Positions 47,901 to 56,229 are shown, counted from the stretch's first letter. The stretch is 64,000 nt of DNA from an uncultured Bacteroidales bacterium (GCA_945487035.1 CALYTI010000005.1:1-64000); one strand, 5' to 3'. Program-made: numbers and translations. The notes: a model not told the origin generated them from the sequence alone.

Positions 47901-48245
47901 ATAACCCACAACAACAGTCTCCTCAAGTACGGTGGAATCCTCTGAAAGGACTACAGACACAGTCTTTGTTCCTGCAGGGACGCTCACCGTCTTGGACACA
48001 TAGCCCAGTGAAGTGATTTCCAGGACAACGTCCGAGTCCGGAACCTGGATGGCGAATGAGCCGTCAAGTTCGGTCACGGTACCGTTGCTCGTCCCTTGTT
48101 GAATCACTGCCACACCCATAAGGGCTTGTCCGGCCTCGTCCACAACCTTACCGCTGACGGTACGGCCCTGGGCGGCTGCACCAAATGTGCAGCAGACGGA
48201 AAGCAGCAGTGTCAAACCAAGAATGCGAAATACTTGCTTAAACAT
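44934..48245 (-). CDS. SusC/RagA-family TonB-dependent outer-membrane transporter
   Basis: A 1103-residue importer. It has a signal peptide (about 1-26, ending GAAAQ), a carboxypeptidase-regulatory-like domain (GKVVDEAGQALMGVAVIQQG ...), the SusC signature EETVVVGYGTQKKVNLTGAV, a plug domain (VLIDGVPGDINRVNP, VIKDASAAAVYGARGAYG) and a 22-strand barrel ending in Phe (MFGIDITF). It pairs with the SusD gene 3-18 bases downstream. It begins 36 bases after the metallophosphoesterase stop, inside a longer operon. Confidence 0.97.
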   Translation of the reverse strand: MFKQVFRILGLTLLLSVCCTFGAAAQGRTVSGKVVDEAGQALMGVAVIQQGTSNGTVTELDGSFAIQVPDSDVVLEITSLGYVSKTVSVPAGTKTVSVVLSEDSTVLEETVVVGYGTQKKVNLTGAVTAVESKDLEDRVAHNLSTMLQGSVAGFNISTSTGNPGSTGTLNIRGTTSINAASPLVLIDGVPGDINRVNPADVASISVIKDASAAAVYGARGAYGVVLVTTKDSKRDDGKATVRYSGRWGWEEPTTSTDYETRGYWAAYTVDKFWYADSGTNYTAYTDDDMIQLLARINDVTEDPSRPWIVEDFRKGRNQWVYYCNTDWYHELYNDQHPITSHSVSISGGNKDVKYYISGGYDRQTGVVKVNPDVFQKYNLRSKIDFKINKYARLSNNTSFYASSYDWIGAGDVEDSFAYASRHALACFPLKNPDGTWTYGTPMIAAGKNIANGRQIIFGEGIDKNTKVRTDFSNTTQLTIKPVEQLSIVGNYTYRLYQNRDTGRLYPITYRRYPDSALESYSTGAGLNELTETVATYVRQSANVFATYEDTFADAHHFTLTAGMNAETYHRKSISASGQNITTPYLNDLNLIGTDANGEVVSSVSGGATSNALLGFFARANYDYKGRYLLEVSGRYDGSSRFAPGHRWGFFPSASAGWRISEEPVFEDLKGTLDNFKLRASFGRLGNQEVADFAYLQAVSFYNFNTKEHYSYSFGESSINGKYASLSAPVNANLTWETAEQLDLGIDIALFGNRLEFTGDVYVRNTLNMLVKGSKIPAIYGADAPKENSADLSTKGYELSLSWRDSFELAGERFGYSLRGTLSDYSTYVTRYDNNPEHLLGDYYVGQRIGDIWGFKVDGFFATDEEAIDYNTNVCDQLSYIGTLRMRGGVMAGDLKYLDLDGDKELGIGHNTPEKPGDREILGNSLASLQYGFTFAIDYMGFDASVFFQGTGDHYWYPAGMNMSFWGPYAYSYASFIPRDFYTTMCWSEDNPDAYFPRPRAYSSTGGQLRLVNDRYLQNIRYLRLKNLSVGYTIPKEITKVLSLEKVRVYFSGENLHYWSPLTKVTKHLDPEAAFQRNSTNDSARNQMYYPWQKTYMFGIDITF

Positions 48246-48281
48246 GACTAGTACTTTTGGTTAATAATTATATTGGTTGGT

Positions 48282-50216
48282 TTATTTGTAATTGTCAACT
48301 TTGAAATCCAGAGGCCTTTGCATAGTCCGGGTATAAACCCTGCCTTCATCATCCGTGACTTTGATTTCCACGGTTGAGCTTGCGGAAGATGCCGCAGCCT
48401 TGAACAGGTGGTTTGTCTTGCTGGAGTGCCAAGTCACACCGTTGTTCTCCAACAGTCTCGGGATGGTGTAGGCAATCAGGAAAGCAGGGTCATAGGAGCC
48501 GCTCATCTGACTGACTGTCAAGGCTTTGCCGTCCTCGAACATCTCCACCTTCCAGGACGGGTCCCAGTCCCACACATTGACAATCACCTCGTTGGCGCTG
48601 CTTGCGGTGCGGTATGAGCCGTAGTCCTCTTCAAAAAGTATGGACTCTCTTTCAGGCTGCACGCCGTAGTTTGCCGCATTGATGCAGATGGAGTTGCGGT
48701 CGTAGGCGCGGAACTGGTAGTCCTCAGGGCGTCCTATCGCCTTGAAAAGGCTGTTCTGCTCCTTGCCGCTTACCGAAGTGATGCGGTAGCCGTTCGGCGC
48801 ACCGTCGGTCCCTATGTTGAAGGTAGGGTTATATTTCCCTGCCCACCACCAGGCTGCGCAGACTGCTCCGCTGTTCTGCTCCACATACTTGCTCTTGACG
48901 ACATTGTAAAGCACGTGGCTGTGGCCCGACACTATGGTGGTGTTGTAATCGTAAATCAGGCTGAGGAATACGGAATTGTTGCCAAGACCGGCATTTCCGT
49001 TCCTGTCGTGCACAGGGGCGTGGAGAGTGACTACCAGAGGGGTGGTCTTGGACACGAAGGAAAGGTCCTTCTTGAGCCAGTCCAGAATCTCGGAGGTAAG
49101 GTTGTTCTTGTAGGACCTTACGCTGCCGTCCGTTGTGGATGCGGAAGCATTGGTGCACTCGATGTCGTCCAGAACCACATAGTGAATGTCGCCCACATTG
49201 AAAGAATAGTAGTTGGGGCAAATCTTCTCCCTGAATTTTGCTACCGTATAGAAGTCTCCGGTAGCATTCATATCGTGGTCGTGGTTTCCTATGGTATGGA
49301 AAATCTGCAGGCCCTCTATGGCATTCACATCGTTCAGATACTCGTCAAAGCCGTAGGCGTTGGTGTACCAGAACTGGTCCCAGGTCATATCGCCAAGTGT
49401 GATGGCATAGACCTTGGCAGCTGAGTTGGCCTTCATATACTCGTTGATTTCGGAGGTGAAAGTGCGGAACTGGGCCCTGTCCTTGGTGCGGTTGGCCATA
49501 TGCATATCTCCGAAATAGAGCATAGTGTGGTTGGTCTGGTCTCCGCTCTCGTAGAGGCTGAAGTCTATGCGCTCGCAAACGTAAGCGGATTTGGCGACCT
49601 GTTTGTGGAACTGCGGCAGCACTCCGCGGGCAGCGACCTCGTAGCCGCTCGGAACGGAAATGAACACGTAGCCGTTCTGCTTGGCGGAATGCATCTGATA
49701 AACTCCCCTGGAGTCTGTAGCAACAACCTCCACGCCGTCTGAAACGACAACTCCCGGAATGCCTTTGCCCTCACAGCTCACCAGGCCCCAGACGGTACTG
49801 CCTTCCTCCGGACCTATAGGATTGTCCTCGGAGCCCTGGGAGCCTTCCTGCACATAAGTCACCTTTCCGAAACCCCTCAGAGCCCCGTCCCTTCGAAGGC
49901 AGAAGCTGTAGGTGTCGAAATCGAACTGTTTAGGAAGCGTATAAGAGAAGGATGTCTTCTCCAGAGACTTTATCGGCAGGACGACATCGTCCAGGGACTC
50001 GCGTCTGAGAACGATTTCGTCAGTTGCCAAAGGGCCATAACCTGAGATGAAGGAACAACTCAGTGTCTGGCCGGCTTTGCACTCAATCGGAGACTTCGGA
50101 TTGAGTTTTACCTGGCTGAGTTCGACTCCTATCTGCTCATTCGCAATCTTGCTGGTACAGCACAGACAGCAGCACATCAGCAAGGCTAAGGTTGGGATTA
50201 TCAGTCTGGTTCTCAT
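48282..50216 (-). CDS. Exported calcineurin-like metallophosphoesterase
   Basis: A 644-residue predicted lipoprotein or secreted protein (Cys-rich signal region CCCLCCTS). An N-terminal Ig-like segment and a MetallophosN-type carboxypeptidase-regulatory-like domain (about 140-215) precede the phosphoesterase domain: LYFGDMHMANRT near 232, ITLGDMTWDQ near 272, TIGNHDHDM near 305, LHAPVHDRNGN near 396 and SGHSHVL near 432. A C-terminal beta domain (about 480-640) follows. All two-metal motifs are present. Relatives cleave phosphomono- or phosphodiesters outside the cytoplasm. It starts 1 base after the GH13-esterase stop, directly before susC. Confidence 0.92.
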   Translation of the reverse strand: MRTRLIIPTLALLMCCCLCCTSKIANEQIGVELSQVKLNPKSPIECKAGQTLSCSFISGYGPLATDEIVLRRESLDDVVLPIKSLEKTSFSYTLPKQFDFDTYSFCLRRDGALRGFGKVTYVQEGSQGSEDNPIGPEEGSTVWGLVSCEGKGIPGVVVSDGVEVVATDSRGVYQMHSAKQNGYVFISVPSGYEVAARGVLPQFHKQVAKSAYVCERIDFSLYESGDQTNHTMLYFGDMHMANRTKDRAQFRTFTSEINEYMKANSAAKVYAITLGDMTWDQFWYTNAYGFDEYLNDVNAIEGLQIFHTIGNHDHDMNATGDFYTVAKFREKICPNYYSFNVGDIHYVVLDDIECTNASASTTDGSVRSYKNNLTSEILDWLKKDLSFVSKTTPLVVTLHAPVHDRNGNAGLGNNSVFLSLIYDYNTTIVSGHSHVLYNVVKSKYVEQNSGAVCAAWWWAGKYNPTFNIGTDGAPNGYRITSVSGKEQNSLFKAIGRPEDYQFRAYDRNSICINAANYGVQPERESILFEEDYGSYRTASSANEVIVNVWDWDPSWKVEMFEDGKALTVSQMSGSYDPAFLIAYTIPRLLENNGVTWHSSKTNHLFKAAASSASSTVEIKVTDDEGRVYTRTMQRPLDFKVDNYK

Positions 50217-50217
50217 G

Positions 50218-52956
50218 TTATTTCAGGTAGTGTTCAAAAAATGTCAGAATTTCTTCGCAGGTATCCAGGTCTGCAAGATGCCAGGAATGCTTTCCGCCCC
50301 TGACTTCGTAGAGCCTGACCTCAGCCCCGCTCGGGCTGCCGAGCCACTGGTGGAGAACCACCTTTCGCGAGCGGCTGTCCTTTCTCGGAAGTACGGTGGT
50401 CTTTTCGTATTCGCAGCCGCAGGCTGCAACTATGTTCCCTACAGCCACGGGCACTGAGAGATAAGGGCCCCAGCCGCCTTCTCCCTGAGGGTCTCCGTCC
50501 CACATCGAAGTCTTGTCGGCAGTGCCGTGCACCTCCATAAAAGGCACCGGGCCGTGAGCCTTGAGTTCGCGTGACATCCATTGGAACTCCAGACCGGCAA
50601 CAGAAGCGATGGCGGAGAAAGCCTCCGGATGCTCGAGAGCAATGACGTAGGCCAGGTCTCCCCCGTTGGACATTCCGCTGAAGAAGAAGTTTTCAGGATT
50701 GAGGGCGAACTTGCCGCAGACTTCATCCTTGAGCGCAAGCATAAATGCCGCGTCGTCAGTAGGCATCTGCGCCTGGGAAGGATATCTCACGTTCCAGCCC
50801 GGCTTGTATTTGCCTTCCTCAGCCCAGCCTACAGGCACGCATACGGCAAAACCGTGGGCCTTGGCGGCGGCCAGCATCTCCGGACGATAGCCCTTGGCCT
50901 TTCCGCCGTAACCGTGCAGAAGCATAAGGCAAGGCTTGCCCGGCAGCAGGGTCTGAGGCACATAGAGATAATACTCGCGCTGCAGCCCGCCGAATTCGAA
51001 ACAATGATGCGTAGCCTCTGACCAGAGGTCCTCAGCAGGCTCCCCGGCGGCACTGGCCACCTTCACAATCAGAGCGGAAACCGGTCCCATCGAAATCACA
51101 TCTCCCTTGGAGCCGGCCTTGTAGGATACCTTTCCGGAAGAAAGTACGGTGCTGAGCACCTTGCGGTCTGCGCAGGCCGGAATCACGACCTTCTTTGCTG
51201 AAGAGGTAGGGTTGAGTGCTATCAGATATGTCTCCTTCCCGTCGGAACGCTTGTAAACCATAGGATAAGGCTGTCCCTTGGTCACAACGGGCTCCCAGCT
51301 GCTGCTGCCCCAGAAGGCAGGAGTGCTCTTGCGAAGGGCAATAAGGCTCCTTGTCCAATTGAGAAGCGAAGAAGGGTCGGCATCCTGGCTCTCCACGGTT
51401 ATCATTCCCTTGGAGGTAGGATGCTTTGCGCCCTCGGCCTTCCACTGCCTGTACAGAGGCCAGGAAGTGGCAGGAGTCCATTCAGGGCATATAGGGAGAT
51501 ACAAATCTTCCTCAGCGCAGGTGCTGAAGCCAGCGTTCTGCGATGAATCCCACTGCATAGGTGTACGGGCACCTGCCCTCTCTTTGCCGTTATGGTTGGC
51601 GCCCTCCACATTAGGAAGGTCGGCAAGACTGCGCATACCGATTTCATCTCCATAATAGAGTATAGGCAGTTGCTGGGTAAGCACCCAAGCCATCATCACC
51701 TTGAGCTGGTCGGCGCTGTTGCGCGCACCGGTATTGAGACGCAGATGGTCGTGATTGCCGGTAATGGTAGCAAAGTAGCCCCAGTCCTTTGTCCAATCTA
51801 TGCTTTCGGAGTAGCTGTCATAGTATTTGAGCAGCATAGCCTCGGCATCCATACTCCTGTCGATTTTGTCCTCCGGCCAAGGATTGCCGTAGAGGTCCTT
51901 AAGCGACTCCTTGCCTCCGTTGAGCGAGAAATATACTCCTCCGTCAGCCTGGTGCTTCTTGTCGAAGTACATACGGCGGTTGCTGGAGCCCGTGGAGTTG
52001 AGATACATATCCACATTGAAACCGGCAGCAAGGCAGTAGCGAGGATTGTTCCACTCGGCCATCAGCATCCTGTCCGGATAGTTCTCGTCCATCCAGCCGC
52101 GGATTTCGCGCCAGAAAGCGATGATTGCGCTCTTGTCCTTGTCGTTCTTGATGATGCTGTTTGCCATATCCACACGGAAGCCGTCCACGCCCTTGCTGAA
52201 CCAGAAGGCAAGTATGTCCTTGAGCTCCTGCTTTACGGCAAGAGGCCCCGGGTCATTAACTCCCTGCTCCCAAGGATGGTTGGGATCAGGATTGGCAAAG
52301 CCGAAATTCAGGGAAGGCTGGCAGGCGTAGAAATTCTTCATATAGTATTTCGCACGCTCGGCGCCCGGGACCTCGGAGGCAAGCATCCACTTTCCTCTGG
52401 TATCCTGGAAAGGATTTTCGGAGGCGAGCATCTTCTGAAGATCCTTCTCAGCCTTCTCGTCAGGGAGCACATCGCTCCAGATGAAGTAGTCGGAGTACTG
52501 CTGGTTGGCGTCAGCCTGCATACTCTGCTTGAACCAAGGATGGTCCATTGAGGTATGGCCGGGTACCAGGTCAAGCAGGACTTTGATTCCGCGCCTGTGG
52601 CACTCGGATATGAGAGTCACAAGGTCGGTATTGGTTCCGAAACGGCTGTCCACCTTGTAGTAGTCGAGGATGTCATAGCCCCCGTCAATCCAGCCGGACT
52701 CGAAAAGAGGATTGAACCACACGACATTCACTCCGAGGCTCTCGATATAGTCGAGCTTGGAGAGCACGCCCGGGATGTCACCGATTCCGTTGCCGTCCGA
52801 ATCTTTGAAGGAAGAAGGATAAACTTGATATATGACAGCATTCTCCAGCCACTGTGGTCCCTTCTGCCAGGTCTGTTCAAAGGAACCCGGCTTCGGCTGG
52901 GCAAATGCGGAAAATACAAGGAGAAGCGACGTCAAGGTCGCAAACAAACGTTTCAT
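50218..52956 (-). CDS. Secreted GH13 alpha-glucosidase fused to an alpha/beta-hydrolase esterase
   Basis: A 912-residue protein with a signal peptide (ending FSAFAQ). Residues about 30-480 are a GH13 alpha-glucosidase-type barrel: YQVYPSSFKDSDGNGIGD, nucleophile Asp in DGFRVDMAN near 263, acid Glu in LMAEWNNPRY near 298 and Asp in ITGNHDHLRL near 399; a beta-sandwich reaches about 640. Residues 650-912 are a PHB-depolymerase/feruloyl-esterase-like (LpqC/CE1-type) alpha/beta-hydrolase with MLLHGYGGKAKGY, nucleophile Ser in FFSGMSNGGDLA near 762, Asp in EVHGTADKTS near 812 and His in RGGKHSWH near 888. Both active sites look intact. It starts 10 bases after the HAD gene. Likely removes alpha-glucosyl and ester groups from one substrate; inference. 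Confidence 0.93.
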   Translation of the reverse strand: MKRLFATLTSLLLVFSAFAQPKPGSFEQTWQKGPQWLENAVIYQVYPSSFKDSDGNGIGDIPGVLSKLDYIESLGVNVVWFNPLFESGWIDGGYDILDYYKVDSRFGTNTDLVTLISECHRRGIKVLLDLVPGHTSMDHPWFKQSMQADANQQYSDYFIWSDVLPDEKAEKDLQKMLASENPFQDTRGKWMLASEVPGAERAKYYMKNFYACQPSLNFGFANPDPNHPWEQGVNDPGPLAVKQELKDILAFWFSKGVDGFRVDMANSIIKNDKDKSAIIAFWREIRGWMDENYPDRMLMAEWNNPRYCLAAGFNVDMYLNSTGSSNRRMYFDKKHQADGGVYFSLNGGKESLKDLYGNPWPEDKIDRSMDAEAMLLKYYDSYSESIDWTKDWGYFATITGNHDHLRLNTGARNSADQLKVMMAWVLTQQLPILYYGDEIGMRSLADLPNVEGANHNGKERAGARTPMQWDSSQNAGFSTCAEEDLYLPICPEWTPATSWPLYRQWKAEGAKHPTSKGMITVESQDADPSSLLNWTRSLIALRKSTPAFWGSSSWEPVVTKGQPYPMVYKRSDGKETYLIALNPTSSAKKVVIPACADRKVLSTVLSSGKVSYKAGSKGDVISMGPVSALIVKVASAAGEPAEDLWSEATHHCFEFGGLQREYYLYVPQTLLPGKPCLMLLHGYGGKAKGYRPEMLAAAKAHGFAVCVPVGWAEEGKYKPGWNVRYPSQAQMPTDDAAFMLALKDEVCGKFALNPENFFFSGMSNGGDLAYVIALEHPEAFSAIASVAGLEFQWMSRELKAHGPVPFMEVHGTADKTSMWDGDPQGEGGWGPYLSVPVAVGNIVAACGCEYEKTTVLPRKDSRSRKVVLHQWLGSPSGAEVRLYEVRGGKHSWHLADLDTCEEILTFFEHYLK

Positions 52957-52966
52957 AAGGAAAATT

Positions 52967-53797
52967 CTACTTTCTTGCTTCTTCGAGCAGATTGCCCAGT
53001 TCTTCTATGTCACGGCAAATCAGGGTAGGTACCACATCGGAAGCCCGGGCAATTTCCATAGTGGTCTCTCCGCTAAGCACCAGCACCCCGACAGCGCCGG
53101 CATTGATTCCGGTTTTCACATCAGTATAAATCCTGTCTCCGACCATAGCTGCTTCTTCAGGCTTGAGGCCCTTTTTGTCGAGTATGCCGTAGAGTATGTC
53201 AGGATTCGGTTTGCCTATAACCACATCCGGTTTGCGGCCGGTGGCAGCCTCTATGCAGGCGCAGATGGAACCGCAGTCTACAAGTATTGTCGGCTGGTCG
53301 GTAGGACAAACCCAGTCAGGGTTTGTGGCAATGTATGGGACTCCCTGGGACACCCACCAGGCGCAGCGGCAGAGCCTGTCGTACTGCAGAGTCATATCGA
53401 AGGCTGCCACGACAACATCAGGCCTGTCTTCGGGCTCCACAGAGCAGGATCGGAAGCCGGCCTGTTCGAACTGCTCAATCATTGAAGGTGTACCGAGAAG
53501 GAAAAGACTGCGTGCCTCGGGAAAGTGCGTGCGGATGTAGTCAACAGTTGCTACGGCGCTGCTGTACATCTGGTCAGGCCGACAAGGGACTCCCCTCTTC
53601 CGAAGGTTTTCCAGATAGGCATCTATAGATTTAGTAGGATTATTGGTAAGGAACGAATAGCCTATCCCCATCCTGTCGAGTTTCTCGAGGAAAGGTACTG
53701 TGTATGGGAACAGGGTGGAACCAAGGTAGATGGTTCCATCCATATCCAATGCAACGTGCTTAACTTCGCGCAATCTTTGTTTCAGCTCGTCAGTCAT
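52967..53797 (-). CDS. HAD-IIA (NagD/PGP-type) phosphatase
   Basis: A 276-residue cytosolic haloacid-dehalogenase hydrolase with all four motifs: ALDMDGTIYLG, FLTNNPTKS, GKPNPDILYGIL and MVGDRIYTDVKTG. The cap between motifs II and III is of the NagD/AraL/PGP class. Relatives act on small sugar phosphates; mammalian PGP hydrolyses glycerol 3-phosphate and phosphoglycolate. The ATG at 53797 was chosen because it overlaps the glpT end by 8 bases and starts a standard N terminus. Placement between glpT and the GH13 gene suggests action on imported glycerol 3-phosphate; inference. Confidence 0.9.
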   Translation of the reverse strand: MTDELKQRLREVKHVALDMDGTIYLGSTLFPYTVPFLEKLDRMGIGYSFLTNNPTKSIDAYLENLRKRGVPCRPDQMYSSAVATVDYIRTHFPEARSLFLLGTPSMIEQFEQAGFRSCSVEPEDRPDVVVAAFDMTLQYDRLCRCAWWVSQGVPYIATNPDWVCPTDQPTILVDCGSICACIEAATGRKPDVVIGKPNPDILYGILDKKGLKPEEAAMVGDRIYTDVKTGINAGAVGVLVLSGETTMEIARASDVVPTLICRDIEELGNLLEEARK

Positions 53798-55280
53798 TCT
53801 TTTCGTTGAGTTTTGAGGTAAATTCCCTTGCGCGGTCGTAACCGTCACGAGGAGCCTTCCACATGGCAAGGAAAATCAGGGCTCCGATCAAGCCGACGGC
53901 GATGAAGGTGATGAACACCCAATTCCATCCGAAATGGTCAGCAATCAGACCGACACCCAGAGCCGAGAGGGCGGAACCTACATAACCGCAGATACCGGCA
54001 AGTCCGTTCGCCGTCGCGGAAGCCTCCTTGGTGGCCTGGTTGGCGGAACCGATTCCGATTAGGGCCTGAGGGCCGTAGATGCAGAATCCGGACATTGCAA
54101 GCACGAGGGTGGAGACAACTGTCGGCAGACCCGGAACGAGGGCGAAGATTGCAAGGAAGAGGCAGGCGCCAATCATTGAGAAGAGGCACATACGGTGGCT
54201 CTTGCCCTTGAAGATATGGTCGGAAGCCCAACCTGCGAAAATGGTTCCTACTATTGCGGTAAGCTCAAATACGGCAACGGACCAGGCGGCACCGTTGATG
54301 TTCATACCCCTGTCCTCGGTAAGGAACTTGGGACCCCAGTCAAGCACTCCCATACGGAGCACATAGACGAAGATATTTGCAATGGCGAGCATCCATACCC
54401 ACTTGTTGCGGAATACCATATGTGCGAGAAATGCCTTGTGCGCACCCTTCTTGCCACCAGTCTCTTCCTTTCCGGTATGGGTTCCTTCCAGCTCGGGAAG
54501 ACCCACGCTCTGAGGGGTATCCTTGAGGGCGAGAAGACTGATGGCGGCACCACCTATGGCTACAATGCCAGGGATGATGAAGCACCAGCGCCATGCGCCC
54601 ACGTGGGCGGCATAGCTCATGACCTTCGCACTCTGGTCGGCAGCGCTCATAGTGTCCCAGCCCTTGATGGTGGCAGCCAGGTTGGCTGTAATGCGGGCAA
54701 CCACAGAGCTGTCTCCGCTCATGTCGGCTCCCATATTGGTCATGATGAGACCGCAAATCACCACAGCGCTGAATGCTCCTATGGAGTGGGAGGTGTTCCA
54801 TATGCTCATCTTTGTGGCGAGCTCACCCGGAGCAATCCACTGCGGGAGCATGCGGGCGCAAGGCGGATAGCCGAAGCCCTGGAAATACTGGTTGAGCACT
54901 ATGGTAACACCCATGACCAGAATGAGCATGTTGACAAACTGAGGACCCTCGTGCACACCGGTAATCAGGTAGCTGAGGTCAACTCCGAAGCCGAATCCGA
55001 AATTGGCAAGGGCGCAGAGGAGCAGACCTATAGCCATAAAGACCTTGGTGCTGACCTTCTCCACGATGAAGCCGTTGACAAAACGGCTGAGGCCGTAAAT
55101 CAGAGAGCCTATTGCAATGATGACACCGAAGCTGGTGTTGGAAATGCCATACTCAGCCGTAAGACCCGGCATGGCAATGGAAAAATTCTTGCGGACGAAA
55201 TAGTAGATGGCATAGACAATCATCGATACCACGATGGTATGCCACTGCCACGCTTTGAAATTCTTTCTATTCTTACCCAT
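53790..55280 (-). CDS. glpT: Glycerol-3-phosphate transporter GlpT (MFS, OPA family)
   Basis: Inner-membrane antiporter exchanging glycerol 3-phosphate for phosphate. The 496-residue protein has 12 predicted helices. The two substrate-site Arg regions of GlpT are kept: YYFVRKNFSIAMPGL in helix 1 and FVYVLRMGVLDWGPKFL in helix 7. Other OPA features are GYPPCARMLPQWIAPGELA and SIWNTSHSIGA. It starts 4 bases after the phosphodiesterase gene, which would make its substrate in the periplasm, and overlaps the HAD gene. Confidence 0.93.
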   Translation of the reverse strand: MGKNRKNFKAWQWHTIVVSMIVYAIYYFVRKNFSIAMPGLTAEYGISNTSFGVIIAIGSLIYGLSRFVNGFIVEKVSTKVFMAIGLLLCALANFGFGFGVDLSYLITGVHEGPQFVNMLILVMGVTIVLNQYFQGFGYPPCARMLPQWIAPGELATKMSIWNTSHSIGAFSAVVICGLIMTNMGADMSGDSSVVARITANLAATIKGWDTMSAADQSAKVMSYAAHVGAWRWCFIIPGIVAIGGAAISLLALKDTPQSVGLPELEGTHTGKEETGGKKGAHKAFLAHMVFRNKWVWMLAIANIFVYVLRMGVLDWGPKFLTEDRGMNINGAAWSVAVFELTAIVGTIFAGWASDHIFKGKSHRMCLFSMIGACLFLAIFALVPGLPTVVSTLVLAMSGFCIYGPQALIGIGSANQATKEASATANGLAGICGYVGSALSALGVGLIADHFGWNWVFITFIAVGLIGALIFLAMWKAPRDGYDRAREFTSKLNEKND

Positions 55281-55284
55281 TATA

Positions 55285-56085
55285 TCAGTTTTTGAATTCT
55301 TTGTCTCCCAAAATTTCCCTCAGCAACAGAGGCTCGTTTGTGGTAATCACATCCACGCCCATTTCGATGAAATTGCGCATGTCCTTGGCCTTGTTGACAG
55401 TCCAGACATTTACGCTCATCCCCAGGTCGTGCGCCTCCTTAACCCACTCCGGATGCTCGTAGAGCACCTTGTATTTGTAGTCTATGCCGTTGATTCCGGC
55501 CTTGGCAAGATCGGCAGGTGCAATGTCACCGTTGAGATACTGGTTGGTGAATGCAGGAGCGAGCTTTGCCACAGTCTTGCAACTGCAGTAGCTGAAGGAG
55601 ATGAAAGCAACCCTGGACGGGTCCCAAAGTCCGTGTTTGCGAATTTTCTTCATTGCCTTGCGTACAAGAGCCTTGTCCCTCTTGTCCGAGCCCTGTGACT
55701 TGAATTCCACGACAAGCACGGTCTTGGGCGCCTTTGCAGCCTGGGTGAGATACTCGTCGAAAGTAGGTCGCTTCTCGCCGTTGGCCAGCAGATGGGAGGA
55801 GAGCTCGGAGTAAGTGTGCTCCGCTATCACCAGTCCGTCTATGTCGTGGTCGTGATTTACTATGATTTCCCCGTCGGATGTGAGGTGGATGTCACATTCA
55901 CTACCCCAGAAGGAGTTCTCCTGTGCAAGTGTGAGACTTGCGATACTGTTCTGGCTGTTTACAGCCTGCTCGCATTTCCAAAAACCCCTATGAGCAGCGA
56001 TGGCTATCTGCCCGTTGTGGCCGGTTTCAGGAAAAGAAGACGACAGCACGGACAGAGCCGCGCAAATTGCTATTAGTTTCTTCAT
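55285..56085 (-). CDS. Exported glycerophosphodiester phosphodiesterase (GlpQ-like)
   Basis: Cleaves glycerophosphodiesters to glycerol 3-phosphate and an alcohol; in Bacillus, GlpQ also trims poly(glycerol phosphate) teichoic acid from its end. The 266-residue protein has a signal peptide (about 1-20), the catalytic His in IAAHRGFWKCEQ near 34, metal ligands in SECDIHLTSDGEI and the second His in VNHDHDIDGLV near 84. The barrel ends with VWTVNKAKDMRNFIEMGVDVITTNEP. The usual PENT motif reads SQNS. First gene after the promoter at 56108-56139 and 4 bases before glpT. Confidence 0.94.
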   Translation of the reverse strand: MKKLIAICAALSVLSSSFPETGHNGQIAIAAHRGFWKCEQAVNSQNSIASLTLAQENSFWGSECDIHLTSDGEIIVNHDHDIDGLVIAEHTYSELSSHLLANGEKRPTFDEYLTQAAKAPKTVLVVEFKSQGSDKRDKALVRKAMKKIRKHGLWDPSRVAFISFSYCSCKTVAKLAPAFTNQYLNGDIAPADLAKAGINGIDYKYKVLYEHPEWVKEAHDLGMSVNVWTVNKAKDMRNFIEMGVDVITTNEPLLLREILGDKEFKN

Positions 56086-56107
56086 TTTTTTCGTGGCTAT
56101 GAGGGCA

Positions 56108-56139
56108 CGAAATTAGCACTTTAGCGCATAAAACGCAAA
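56108..56139 (-). promoter_or_regulatory. Promoter of the phosphodiesterase-SusCD operon
   Basis: Minus-strand TTTG (56136-56139), 20-base spacer and TAATTTCG (56108-56115; one mismatch to TAnnTTTG). The leader would be about 16 bases. No further promoter of similar quality was noticed within the eight-gene unit. Confidence 0.6.
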
Positions 56140-56178
56140 TAATTGCGCAAAAAGTTACATTTTTTGTCCAAAGTGTAA

Positions 56179-56210
56179 AAAGCCCCTCAGAAGCGGTTCT
56201 GAGGGGCTTT
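56179..56210 (-). terminator. Rho-independent terminator after the GH3 gene
   Basis: 14-base stem AAAGCCCCTCAGAA / TTCTGAGGGGCTTT with a 4-base loop, followed on the minus strand by a T run (TTTTTAC, partly in the stem). It separates the uvrA-GH3 transcript from the phosphodiesterase operon promoter. Confidence 0.92.
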
Positions 56211-56229
56211 GGGATATGCAAGAGGATAA

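Noticed and set aside
56086..56229. GH3 as part of the phosphodiesterase-SusCD operon
   Set aside because: A strong terminator (56179-56210) and a new promoter (56108-56139) separate them.
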